From: CAVWTN01 sp963757945
GTDB taxonomy: Bacteria; Vulcanimicrobiota; Vulcanimicrobiia; Vulcanimicrobiales; Vulcanimicrobiaceae
Direction of reading: 5' to 3'
Length of the DNA stretch: 64,000 nucleotides
Assembly: GCA_963757945.1 (NCBI GenBank)
Contig: CAVWTN010000002.1
Span: forward strand, 1,240,001-1,304,000
Shown: positions 1 through 7,829 of the stretch, in pieces
How positions within the stretch are numbered: position 1 is the first letter of the stretch
Layout of the letters: the number at the start of each line of letters is the position of its first letter
The notes under the pieces: model-generated
The model's database searches: none
What the model saw: the letters and a program-made list of their open reading frames with translations, nothing else
Told to the model about the DNA's origin: nothing
Translations under genes and position numbers: made by a program

Positions 1-1
1 C

Positions 2-97
2 GCGACGTTCTCGGATAGCTTCTCGCAAACTAAGCACGCTTCGATCTCGGTCACGACCGGCGGCTTCACGATTCAAAGCCGCGAGCTGCGCCGATGA
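2..97 (+). CDS. 3' end of an unidentified, probably exported protein (partial)
   Basis: An open frame enters from the left edge and stops at TGA 95-97, giving 31 residues. They are rich in Ser and Thr and end in Arg-Glu-Leu-Arg-Arg. The Ser/Thr-rich beta-like composition resembles the secreted proteins that follow on the same strand, so this may belong to the same cluster, with 37 bp to the next start codon. Too little is present to name a family. Confidence 0.45.
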   Translation, partial: ATFSDSFSQTKHASISVTTGGFTIQSRELRR

Positions 98-134
98 AAG
101 CCCTCTCCACTATCGTTCCGGAGGTCAGCCAGCG

Positions 135-1271
135 ATGAGAACTCGGTACGCGGTCAGCTTGCTCCTCGCCCTCACCTTCGCGGGCTGCGGCGGCGGTGGC
201 GGCGGTACTTCTTCAACCGCTCCGACCGCGCCGGGGCAGGGACAATTGTTCACGCCGACCTTCCGGATCACGGTCCCCGCCGCGCAGAGCGCCGCGGGGA
301 AGCGCGCTCCGAACTACGTCGGCGCGGGCGCGCTCTCGGTGACGATCACGCTCGACACCGTCAACGGCGGCGCGCCGCCGGGCGGTTTGGTCACGACGGC
401 GACCACGAACATCAGCGCCGGCAGCTGCTCGGCGGGCTGCACCGTCAACGGTCCGGCGGTACCGCCGGGCAGCGATGCGTTCTCGGTCACGACCTTCGAC
501 GGCGCGAACGCGACGGGCAATCACATCGCGACGACGCCGTTGCCCCAAACGTTCACCGTCACGGCCGGCGCCGCGAACGGCCCCTTCGCCATCACGCTGG
601 ACGGCATTCCGGCCTCGTTCACGTTCGGCGCGCTCACCGGCGGCGCGGCCGGGACGGCGAGTTCGCAAACTCCGAGCATCGCGGTGCTCGACGCCGACGG
701 CAACACGATCACCGGAACGTATGCGAATCCGGTGACGCTCAGCGATAACGACGCCAGCGGCGACCTCGTCAACGGAACGTCGCTGAAAGTCGGCGCCGGT
801 GCGGCGGCGACCTCGGTCACGCTGACCAGCAGCGCCGACGCCGCGGCCGTGACCTTCGCGTACGGCGGCCTCGCGCTCGCCTCGCCGAGCCTCGCGTTGA
901 ACGCAACGGGCGCGACCACGAGCACGCGGGCCTTCACGATCGCGCTCCAACCGATCGTCGTGACGCCCACGAGCACGAATCTGTACGCGCTGACCGGCAC
1001 GGGCGCGACGGGCTCGTTCGCGGTCAGCGAGGTCGGCTGGTCGAACGCGCCTTACAACAAGTGGTTCACGCTCGGGACGCCCACGTGCAGCACGGGGACC
1101 GCCGCGACGACGTTCACGCTCGCAACCGCGGACCACCTGACCTGGACCGACACGGCCCCCGCTTCGCCCGTCGCCGGAAACTGCACGGTCCCGATCAACG
1201 ACTTCAGCGGCAGCGGACACGCCGGCAGCGTGACGCTGACGTTCACGACGGGTTCGTTCACGGTCAACTAA
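135..1271 (+). CDS. Secreted lipoprotein, Ig-like/beta-rich, function unknown
   Basis: A 378-residue protein beginning with a lipoprotein signal: Arg at residues 2 and 4, a hydrophobic core and a lipobox (Thr-Phe-Ala-Gly-Cys) with the lipidated Cys near residue 18, followed by a Gly-rich linker. A GGAGG at 120-124 sits 10 bases before the ATG and fixes the start. The mature part is low in Lys/Arg and rich in Thr, Ser, Ala and Gly, with repeated beta-strand-like stretches, which suggests several immunoglobulin-like domains on the outer surface of the membrane. It resembles the next gene in its first half. I recognise no enzyme motif. Confidence 0.75.
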   Translation: MRTRYAVSLLLALTFAGCGGGGGGTSSTAPTAPGQGQLFTPTFRITVPAAQSAAGKRAPNYVGAGALSVTITLDTVNGGAPPGGLVTTATTNISAGSCSAGCTVNGPAVPPGSDAFSVTTFDGANATGNHIATTPLPQTFTVTAGAANGPFAITLDGIPASFTFGALTGGAAGTASSQTPSIAVLDADGNTITGTYANPVTLSDNDASGDLVNGTSLKVGAGAAATSVTLTSSADAAAVTFAYGGLALASPSLALNATGATTSTRAFTIALQPIVVTPTSTNLYALTGTGATGSFAVSEVGWSNAPYNKWFTLGTPTCSTGTAATTFTLATADHLTWTDTAPASPVAGNCTVPINDFSGSGHAGSVTLTFTTGSFTVN

Positions 1272-1289
1272 GCCGCGCTTCGCGACGAG

Positions 1290-3446
1290 ATGGTGAGAGC
1301 TATGCGCAGCCTGCGTCCCCTCCTCCGGCCGGCGTCCCTGCTGGTCGCGGTTCTGTTGCCGACGGCGTGCGGGGGCGGCTCGCACGGCAGCCTGCCGGCG
1401 CCGGGGGGCGGCGCATCCAGCGCGCTCGCCAACGCGAAGTTCGCGTTCACCATCCCCGCCCCGTCAACCGCTGCCGCGAGCGGCCGCAAGCCGCTCTACA
1501 TCCCGGCCAGTACCCGCTCGATCCAGCTGACCGTGACGGCCTCGACCAACGCGACATTCTCCGGCCCGCTCAGCGGGACGCTCAACGTCGCGCCGGGCAC
1601 CAGCGGCACGAACTTCAGTTGCACGGCGGTCGCCGCCGGGAACTACACCTGCACCACGACGTTTCCGCTCCCGCCCGGCACGGACACGCTGAGCATCGCC
1701 GGTTTCGACGCGATCAACGCGGGCGGCAATCTGCTCTCCCGGCAGGTCGTCACCAAGACGGTCGTCGCCGGCGCCAACGATTTCACGGGGACGCCGATCA
1801 CGCTCGACGCCGCTCCCGGAACGCTCTCGGTCGTCGGACTCTCGGGCCCGACCGGTACGTATCCGTCGTTCTCGGTCACCGGCACCGCGCCCGTCACGTT
1901 CACGGTCAGCGTCGTCGACGCGCACGGCACCGCCTTTGCGGGGCAGCCTGGCCTACCGACGATCACGCATGCCGCGGCGACCGGCACCGGGGCGAGCGCC
2001 GTGGTCAGCGGCGCAACGCTGACGCTGACGCCGCCGAGCGTCGGCGCCTCGACCAGCGTCGTCGTCGCCGCGGATCCGCTCGGCGCGCAAGACGTGACGA
2101 CGACGCTCGCCTCATCGCCGGCGGCCGGGGCCACGAGTTTTACCGTCACGTCGGCAAGCGGAATCGTCGCCGGTGACAACCTCGTCCTCGATTACGAGAC
2201 ATTCAGCGGCACGACGCTGCTTCAGGAATCCGCGCTCGTGACGAACGTGAGCGGAACGACGATCACCGTATCGGCGGGGCTGGCGCACGCACACACCGCC
2301 GGCGCGGGCGTTCGCCACTATGCCGATAACCTGACGCCCTCGACGGCGCTCTTCACCGTCGCGATCACGTCGCCGCTGTTCATCGTTCCCGTCGCGACGG
2401 ACGGATTCGAGTCTACGCCGTCCAAGGCGCTCGTCTACAACTCGAGCCTCGCCCTGCAAACCGGAACTCTCACCAGTCCGTCGATCGAGTTCGCCTACGG
2501 GAGATTCGATTCGAGCGGCAGGCTGTACGTCGCCGACGAGAACGCCGATTTCATCTACCGGTCGCAATATACCGCGGGAACGGGCTTCGGCGCGCTCACG
2601 CAGCTTACGGGCATTCCGATCCAGGGCGCGATCTTCGGGTTCGACGTGTCGGCCAACGGAACGGTGGCCGTCGAGAATTCGGCCGGCATCACCCCGCAAC
2701 TGGATTACTACGCTCCGAACGCGACCACGCCGGCAACGTTCTCAAGCAGCCTCGCCTCGGGCACGTGGCAAACCGCTACCGACTATTACTTCCCAAGCGT
2801 TGCCGTCCTGACCGACGGCACCGGAAGTGCGTTCGGATATGCGTACGACGTCTTTAACGTCGCCGCGAGCGCGCACGATCAGATCGTCGTGACGAGCGGC
2901 TCGGGCGAGCAAGATATCAACATCCCCTCGATCATCAGCACGTTCTCTAACGACGTTGGAGCCCCCGTGCTGGCTTGGGACCAAGGGCGCCAGTCGCTGA
3001 TCTACGGGAACTCCGAGGCGACCAGCAGCTTCGCGATCCTCGAGTTTCCGCGGAACGGCACGACGGGCGCGGTGCTGCAAACCACGCCGGCGACCGTCGG
3101 CACCGTCTCCGGATATCCGCAAGCGGTCGCCGTTTCGCGCGACGGCGCCTACGTCGCCGTCGCGTGGAACAACGGCGGCGGCACGAACGTGTCAATCTTC
3201 CACAACAACGGCAGCGCTTGGGCGCTCGTCTCCGCCGGCAGCGCGCTGACGACCGCGAATTTTGCGAACTTCACGTCGGTTCACTTCCTGAGCAACGGCA
3301 ACCTGATCGTCTCCGACAGCGACGGCACGTCGTACGCGCACCTCGCCCAATACACGAACGCGGGTGTGCTCGTGGGATCCGTCTACAACGCAGCCACCGA
3401 CTTCGGCACGGGCTATCTCATCAACGACGTCGCCGTTTCGTACTAA
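1290..3446 (+). CDS. Large secreted lipoprotein with C-terminal beta-propeller-like half
   Basis: A 718-residue protein. It has a lipoprotein signal with a Pro-Thr-Ala-Cys lipobox near residue 30, then a Gly/Ser linker and an N-terminal half similar in style to the preceding lipoprotein. Residues from about 370 onward contain repeated 'FDSSGRLYVADENAD' and 'VAVSRDGAYVAVAW'-type blades, which suggests an NHL/YVTN-like beta-propeller. An in-frame ATG at 1302, with GGTGAG just upstream, is at least as likely a start as 1290. It lies 18 bp behind the first lipoprotein, so the two are probably co-transcribed. Function is unknown; a surface binding or adhesion role is only a guess. Confidence 0.75.
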   Translation: MVRAMRSLRPLLRPASLLVAVLLPTACGGGSHGSLPAPGGGASSALANAKFAFTIPAPSTAAASGRKPLYIPASTRSIQLTVTASTNATFSGPLSGTLNVAPGTSGTNFSCTAVAAGNYTCTTTFPLPPGTDTLSIAGFDAINAGGNLLSRQVVTKTVVAGANDFTGTPITLDAAPGTLSVVGLSGPTGTYPSFSVTGTAPVTFTVSVVDAHGTAFAGQPGLPTITHAAATGTGASAVVSGATLTLTPPSVGASTSVVVAADPLGAQDVTTTLASSPAAGATSFTVTSASGIVAGDNLVLDYETFSGTTLLQESALVTNVSGTTITVSAGLAHAHTAGAGVRHYADNLTPSTALFTVAITSPLFIVPVATDGFESTPSKALVYNSSLALQTGTLTSPSIEFAYGRFDSSGRLYVADENADFIYRSQYTAGTGFGALTQLTGIPIQGAIFGFDVSANGTVAVENSAGITPQLDYYAPNATTPATFSSSLASGTWQTATDYYFPSVAVLTDGTGSAFGYAYDVFNVAASAHDQIVVTSGSGEQDINIPSIISTFSNDVGAPVLAWDQGRQSLIYGNSEATSSFAILEFPRNGTTGAVLQTTPATVGTVSGYPQAVAVSRDGAYVAVAWNNGGGTNVSIFHNNGSAWALVSAGSALTTANFANFTSVHFLSNGNLIVSDSDGTSYAHLAQYTNAGVLVGSVYNAATDFGTGYLINDVAVSY

Positions 3447-3478
3447 GACACCACAACGCAAACGAAGGAGGCCACTCG

Positions 3479-3994
3479 ATGGATCCCTTTCTCGGTGAGA
3501 TCCGGATGTTCGGCGGAAACTTCGCGCCGGTTGGCTGGGCCTTGTGTGAAGGCCAGCTGCTGAGCATCTCCCAAAACGCCGCCCTGTTCTCGATTTTGGG
3601 CACGACCTTCGGCGGAAACGGGACCACGAACTTCGCCCTTCCCGACTTGCGCGGTCGCGTCCCGATCGACCAAGGCGCGGGGCCTGGGCTCGCGCCGTAC
3701 ACGCTCGGGCAATCCGGCGGCACCGAGACCGTGACGCTGCTCGTCAATCAGATGCCGGCCCATTCGCACGCGCTCAACGCATACAACGGCGCCGGCGACA
3801 AGTCCACGGTCGCCGGCAACCTGCCCGCGAACGGCGCGAAGCCCGACTATTACTCCGATCAAGCCGCGACGACGACGATGAACCCGGGCACGATCGGCAG
3901 CGCCGGCGGCGGCGCGCCCGTCAGCGTCCTGCAACCATACTTGACGCTCAACTTCATCATCGCGCTGCAAGGCATCTTCCCCTCACGCAGTTAG
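3479..3994 (+). CDS. Phage tail collar domain protein (Mdp/MdpB-like)
   Basis: A 171-residue protein. The N-terminus (MDPFLGEIRMF...) and the central 'FALPDLRGRVPI' with a following Gly-rich stretch are the signature of the phage tail-collar family, also seen in bacterial 'microcystin-dependent protein' genes. The C-terminus (Gln-Pro-Tyr-Leu-Thr-Leu-Asn-Phe-Ile-Ile-Ala) is also typical. An AAGGAGG at 3465-3471 is a strong ribosome binding site for the ATG at 3479; the longer upstream frame has none. No other phage gene is near, so this is the chromosomal family and not a prophage. Its stop overlaps the start of the acetyltransferase that follows. Confidence 0.88.
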   Translation: MDPFLGEIRMFGGNFAPVGWALCEGQLLSISQNAALFSILGTTFGGNGTTNFALPDLRGRVPIDQGAGPGLAPYTLGQSGGTETVTLLVNQMPAHSHALNAYNGAGDKSTVAGNLPANGAKPDYYSDQAATTTMNPGTIGSAGGGAPVSVLQPYLTLNFIIALQGIFPSRS

Positions 3995-4560
3995 TGCGCG
4001 ACCCGGCGGCCGGGCGGCGCGGCCTGGCGAGCGAACGCCTCGTCCTTCGCGAGCCGCTCGAGACGGACGCGCCGCTGCTGCTCGCATATCACGCGCGAAA
4101 TGCGGCTCGCTTTGCGCCGTGGGGGCCCGCGCCCCCCGGCGCCCTCGCCGAGCATCTGCGCTGGATCGTATGGCGCCGCGAGCAGAGCGCGGGCGCGAGC
4201 GGCCGGTCGTTCCTCGCGTTCGATCGAGCGATGCCGCAGCAACTCGCGGGACTCGTGAACCTCGACGCGATCGTACGCGAGCCGGAGCCCGGCGCGATGC
4301 TCAGCTATTCGGTCGACGCCGCGTACGAGGGCCGCGGCTACGCACGTGAGGCGGTCGCCGCCGTCCTGGCCCACGCATTCGATGCACTGGGACTCGTGCG
4401 CGTGGTCGCCCACTACCACCCCGCCAACGGGCGCAGCGGCGCGCTGCTGCGCCGGCTCGGCTTTACGATCGAAGCCGCGGCTCCGGAAATTCCGCCGGCG
4501 CTGCGCGGACTGATGCGCCCGCAGATCATGGCCGCGCTGACCCGTGCCGGCGAGAGCTAA
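3994..4560 (+). CDS. GNAT-family N-acetyltransferase (RimJ/RimL-like)
   Basis: A 188-residue GNAT protein. It starts at a GTG overlapping the previous stop codon (TAGTG), which implies translational coupling. Family features are the opening 'SERLVLREPLETDAPLL', the strand-4 region 'GAMLSYSVDAAYEGRGYAREAV' that contains the acetyl-CoA binding Gly-rich loop (around residues 115-122), and the C-terminal 'GALLRRLGF'. It is predicted to acetylate a protein N-terminus or small molecule in the cytosol; the substrate cannot be read from the sequence. Coupling to the tail-collar gene suggests joint action, possibly acetylation of that protein, but this is inference. Confidence 0.88.
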   Translation: MRDPAAGRRGLASERLVLREPLETDAPLLLAYHARNAARFAPWGPAPPGALAEHLRWIVWRREQSAGASGRSFLAFDRAMPQQLAGLVNLDAIVREPEPGAMLSYSVDAAYEGRGYAREAVAAVLAHAFDALGLVRVVAHYHPANGRSGALLRRLGFTIEAAAPEIPPALRGLMRPQIMAALTRAGES

Positions 4561-4579
4561 GCTGGAGCCGCGGACCGCT

Positions 4580-4879
4580 CTACGCCGGCGAGCGCGGCGC
4601 GAAGCCGCGGTAGGGGAGCAGCGGAACGATCGTCACGTCCATCAGCTCGTGCTGTTTGAACGGCAGCGAATCGATCGCCGCTTCCGCCTCCGCGAGGGAC
4701 GCGGCTTCAACCAGGATCGCCGCGCCCGGAAGATCGCCGCGGCTCCAGATCCCGCGAAACGTTCCTTGCGAATAGAGCGTGCGGGCGCGCTCCGCCTCGA
4801 CCTCGAGGTACTCGTCGAATTGCGCCTGGGTGAAGCTCTCCGTCCGGCGGCGCGTCAATGCCAAGAATTCCATGCGCAT
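4580..4879 (-). CDS. Muconolactone-isomerase/YciI-like small protein
   Basis: About 99 residues from the ATG at 4877-4879 (another in-frame ATG lies two codons later). The 'MEFLALTRRR' opening, the Tyr-Leu-Glu-Val helix and the 'GTFRGIWSR' strand, followed by a second alpha/beta repeat ending 'LMDVTIVPLLPY', match the ferredoxin-like fold of the muconolactone delta-isomerase/YciI group. Many relatives have no assigned reaction, so a catabolic role should not be assumed. It is divergent from the DUF167 gene, with only about 32 bp between the starts. Confidence 0.7.
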   Translation of the reverse strand: MRMEFLALTRRRTESFTQAQFDEYLEVEAERARTLYSQGTFRGIWSRGDLPGAAILVEAASLAEAEAAIDSLPFKQHELMDVTIVPLLPYRGFAPRSPA

Positions 4880-4911
4880 GGGATCGATTCTCGCGCGCGA
4901 AACTCCTGGGC

Positions 4912-5229
4912 GTGAGCGCACCGCCGACCGAAAGCACGACGCTCGTCGTGCGCGTGAAACCGAACGCGAAGAAGCCGGGGATCGCGCTGGACGGCGAGAC
5001 CGTCGAGATCCGCGTCCGCGCGCTGCCGATCGAAGGCCGCGCGAACGATGCCGTGCGCGACGCGCTCGCCGAGGCGCTCGGGATCCCGCGCAGCCGCATC
5101 ACCCTCGCCCGGGGCGCGCGCTCGAAGGCGAAAGCCTGGACGATCGAAGGGCTTTCGCGCGATGCCGCCCTCGAGCGTCTGCGCGCGTCCGCGGACGCCC
5201 CAAAGCCCCCTTCGACACGCTCAGGGTGA
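4912..5229 (+). CDS. DUF167/YggU-family protein
   Basis: A 105-residue protein of the conserved DUF167 (YggU) family. The diagnostic stretches are 'VRVKPNAKKPGI', 'EIRVRALPIEGRAND' and 'ITLARGARSKAKAW'. I place the start at GTG 4912 because the family begins just before 'LVVRVKPNA' and the upstream frame lacks family sequence. The family fold is known but its function is not. The last residues (Pro-Pro-Ser-Thr-Arg-Ser-Gly) and the stop codon come from a REP-like repeat that overlaps the gene's end, so the C-terminus has been replaced or extended by the repeat. Confidence 0.85.
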   Translation: MSAPPTESTTLVVRVKPNAKKPGIALDGETVEIRVRALPIEGRANDAVRDALAEALGIPRSRITLARGARSKAKAWTIEGLSRDAALERLRASADAPKPPSTRSG

Positions 5230-5268
5230 CGCGCTTGCCTCCTCGTCACCCTAAGCGTGTCGAAGGGA
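5206..5268. repeat. REP-like inverted repeat at the end of the YggU gene
   Basis: Two 22-base arms (5209-5230 and 5245-5266) are inverted copies of each other with one mismatch. The core is CCTTCGACACGCTCAGGG followed by TGAC. They enclose a 14-base loop. The left arm supplies the last codons and stop of the upstream gene. Related arms occur again at 18045-18148, so this is a dispersed repeat family. As RNA the arms would form a long stable hairpin. Confidence 0.85.
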
Positions 5269-5301
5269 GCCGGGGGAAATGGCCTCGTCGTCCAACGTTC
5301 G

Positions 5302-6948
5302 ATGGGCATGGCTTTTGATTCGCTCGGGCAGTTCGTGCGCGCGCTCCGTAAGGCGGGCGAGCTCAAGGAGATCAAGGTCCCGGTCAGCCCGTATCTCGAG
5401 ATCGCCGAGATCTCCGACCGCGTCGTGAAGGCGGGCGGCCCGGCGTTGCTGTTCACGAACGTCATCGGCTCGCGCTACCCCGTGCTCACGAACCAGTTCG
5501 GCAGCGAACGCCGCATGGCGCTGGCGTTCGGCGCGCGCACGATCGAAGAGGTCGCGGATCGCATCCGCGCCGCGGTCGACCTGCGCGTCCCGGCGACGCC
5601 CCGCGGCAAGCTCGCGAAGGTGCTCTCGCTCGGCGCGCTCGCGAATGCGTTACCGCGCACCGTGCGCAACGCGCCGGTCCAGGAAGTCGTCGAGCTCGAA
5701 CCGGATCTGCGCAAGCTGCCCGTGCTCACGACCTGGCCGATGGACGGCGGCCCGTTCATCACGCTGCCGCTCGTGTTCACGAAAGACCCCGTCAGCGGCA
5801 CGCAAAACGTCGGGATGTATCGCGTGCAGGTCTACGACGAGCGCACGACCGGCATGCATTGGCAACGCCACAAGCAAGGCCGCGCGCAAGCCGCGAAGTG
5901 GGGCCGCAAGGTCCCCGTCGCCGTCGTCATCGGCTCCGACCCGGCGGTCACTTACGCGGCGACGGCCCCGCTGCCGCCGATCGTCGACGAGATCTCGCTC
6001 GCGGGCTTTCTGCGCGGGCGTTCCGTCAATCTCGTGCGCTGCAAGACGATCGACCTGAAGGTCCCCGCCGATGCGGAGTTCGTGCTCGAAGGCTACGTCG
6101 ATAACGAAGATCTGCGCGTCGAGGGACCGTTCGGCGACCACACGGGCGTCTACAGCCTGGCCGATTACTTCCCGACATTCCACGTGCAATGCGTTACGCA
6201 CCGCCGCGATCCGATCTACGCCGCGACCGTCGTCGGCAAGCCGCCGATGGAAGACGCGTGGCTTGGGAAAGCGACGGAACGTTTCTTCCTGCCGCTGCTG
6301 CAGCTGGTCGTGCCGGAGATCGTCGATTACAACTTGCCCGTCGAGGGCGGCTTCCACAATCTCTGCATCGTCTCGGTCAAGAAATCGTATCCGGGTCAAG
6401 CGAAGAAAGTGATGAACGCGCTCTGGGGCCTCGGGCACATGATGATGCTCACGCGCTGCCTGATCGTCGTCGATCACGACGTCGACGTGCAGGATCTGCG
6501 CGCGGTCACCTGGTTCGCGCTCAACAACGTTGACCCGTCGCGCGATCTCGTCGTGATGCCGGGGCCCGTCGACGATCTCGACCACAGCGGTTCCTATCTT
6601 CCGTCGCTGGGCCACAAGCTCGGCATCGACGCGACGCGCAAGGGCGCGGACGAAGGCTACGAGCGGGCCTGGCCGCCCGACGTCGTGATGGACGCGCGGA
6701 CGCGCGCCCAGGTGACGCGCCGCTGGGCCGATTACGGCCTGGGCAAGCTCGCCCCGCGCGAAGACCCCGTCTCGGGCCAAGGCGCCGCGGCGCTCCGCCG
6801 GCTGCTCGCGTCCGCCGGCGTCCCGCCCGAAGCCCTGGACCGGGCGCCGCTGCGAGCGAACGGCGTCCCGCTCCCGGCCGAAGCGGCCGAGCCGCGGCCG
6901 AACGGGGTCCCCCGGCCCGAGGGCGAAACGGGTGCGCTTCTACCGTGA
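5302..6948 (+). CDS. UbiD-family prenylated-FMN decarboxylase (probable quinone biosynthesis)
   Basis: A 548-residue protein co-linear with E. coli UbiD. Shared blocks include 'GELKEIKVPVSPYLEIAEI', 'GPALLFTNV', 'GMYRVQVYDERTTGMHW', 'EFVLEGYVDNEDLRVEGPFG' with Glu about 274 in the EGPFGDHTG motif of the prFMN site, and 'DHSGSYLPSLGHKLGIDATRK'. It decarboxylates an aromatic ring acid in the cytosol. Because a UbiA prenyltransferase overlaps its stop codon, it most likely acts in menaquinone (futalosine, MqnL-like) or ubiquinone synthesis. ATG 5302 or 5308 is the start; the longer GTG frame begins inside a repeat. The last 50 residues form an unusual Pro/Ala/Arg-rich tail. Confidence 0.88.
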   Translation: MGMAFDSLGQFVRALRKAGELKEIKVPVSPYLEIAEISDRVVKAGGPALLFTNVIGSRYPVLTNQFGSERRMALAFGARTIEEVADRIRAAVDLRVPATPRGKLAKVLSLGALANALPRTVRNAPVQEVVELEPDLRKLPVLTTWPMDGGPFITLPLVFTKDPVSGTQNVGMYRVQVYDERTTGMHWQRHKQGRAQAAKWGRKVPVAVVIGSDPAVTYAATAPLPPIVDEISLAGFLRGRSVNLVRCKTIDLKVPADAEFVLEGYVDNEDLRVEGPFGDHTGVYSLADYFPTFHVQCVTHRRDPIYAATVVGKPPMEDAWLGKATERFFLPLLQLVVPEIVDYNLPVEGGFHNLCIVSVKKSYPGQAKKVMNALWGLGHMMMLTRCLIVVDHDVDVQDLRAVTWFALNNVDPSRDLVVMPGPVDDLDHSGSYLPSLGHKLGIDATRKGADEGYERAWPPDVVMDARTRAQVTRRWADYGLGKLAPREDPVSGQGAAALRRLLASAGVPPEALDRAPLRANGVPLPAEAAEPRPNGVPRPEGETGALLP

Positions 6949-7829
6949 TAGCCGAACGTTCGAACGACTTCGGCGCCGTCGTGCGCCTTTTCCTCAAAGA
7001 AATCCGCATCGAGCATACGCTCTTCGCGTTGCCCTTTGCGTACACGGGCGCCGTCCTGGCCGCGCACGGCTTGCCGACGGCCTGGCAGTTCGTTTGGATC
7101 ACGCTCGCCGTGCTCGGCGCGCGGACGGCCGCGATGGCCGTGAACCGCTATGCCGACCGCAAGATCGACGCTAAGAACCCGCGCACCGCGCGCCGCGCCG
7201 TCGCCAGCGGCACGCTCGCGCCGACCACGATGCTCTGGGCCGCGGGGCTCGGCATCGCGCTGCTGCTGCTCGCGGCCTACGAACTCAACCCGCTCTGCGT
7301 GCTGCTGCTCCCGCTCGCGGCGCTCGGCATCGTGATCTATCCGTACTGCAAGCGCTTCACCTGGGGCGTGCACTTCGTGCTCGGCGCGGTCGACGGCTTC
7401 GCGCCGCTCGGCGCGTACATCGCGATCGCGGGGCACGTCTCGTGGGCGGCGATCGCGCTGTTCCTCGCGGTCACGCTTTGGGTCGCCGGGTTCGACATCG
7501 CCTACGCGCTGATGGACCTCGACGTCGACATCGCGCAGAACATCCGCTCGCTCCCCGCTCGATTCGGCGCCGCGAGCGGCCGCCGCTTGCCGATCGCGAT
7601 GCATTTCGTGATGACGGCGCTCCTGGGCGTCAGCGTCATCCTCGGAGGGGCCGGCCGGATCGGGCTCATCGGGGTCGCGCTTGCGCTCGCACTCACGCTC
7701 TACGAGGCTCGGTTACTACGCGAAACGGACGACGTCTTTGCCCTCAACGACCGCGTGTTCGTCGCGAACATGGCGTTCTCGATCTTCTTCCTCGCGACGA
7801 CGCTGGCCGGAACGCTGGTAACGCAGTGA
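6945..7829 (+). CDS. UbiA-family polyprenyltransferase (probable quinone biosynthesis)
   Basis: A 294-residue integral membrane protein with about eight hydrophobic helices. The two Asp-rich Mg-prenyl diphosphate motifs are visible: Asn-Arg-Tyr-Ala-Asp-Arg-Lys-Ile-Asp around residue 67, and Asp-Leu-Asp-Val-Asp around residue 191, each followed by an Arg-rich segment. It attaches a polyprenyl chain to the aromatic quinone precursor at the membrane. GTG 6945 overlaps the UbiD stop by 4 bases, so the two are translated together and probably catalyse consecutive steps. MqnP of the futalosine menaquinone pathway is the most likely equivalent, but UbiA proper cannot be excluded. Confidence 0.9.
   Translation: MIAERSNDFGAVVRLFLKEIRIEHTLFALPFAYTGAVLAAHGLPTAWQFVWITLAVLGARTAAMAVNRYADRKIDAKNPRTARRAVASGTLAPTTMLWAAGLGIALLLLAAYELNPLCVLLLPLAALGIVIYPYCKRFTWGVHFVLGAVDGFAPLGAYIAIAGHVSWAAIALFLAVTLWVAGFDIAYALMDLDVDIAQNIRSLPARFGAASGRRLPIAMHFVMTALLGVSVILGGAGRIGLIGVALALALTLYEARLLRETDDVFALNDRVFVANMAFSIFFLATTLAGTLVTQ

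Noticed and set aside
213..1385. Long Arg-rich minus-strand frame opposite the lipoprotein genes
   Set aside because: It is the antisense shadow of a GC-rich gene. It has extreme Arg content, no ribosome site and no family motif. Many similar frames across the window were left out for the same reason.
3479..3994. Prophage hint from the tail-collar protein
   Set aside because: No capsid, terminase, portal, integrase or lysis gene is present nearby; the family is widespread outside phages.
6953..6965. GAACGTTCGAAC motif resembling an SOS box in the UbiA gene
   Set aside because: It is inside coding sequence, lacks the CGAAC-N4-GTTCG spacing and has no promoter around it.
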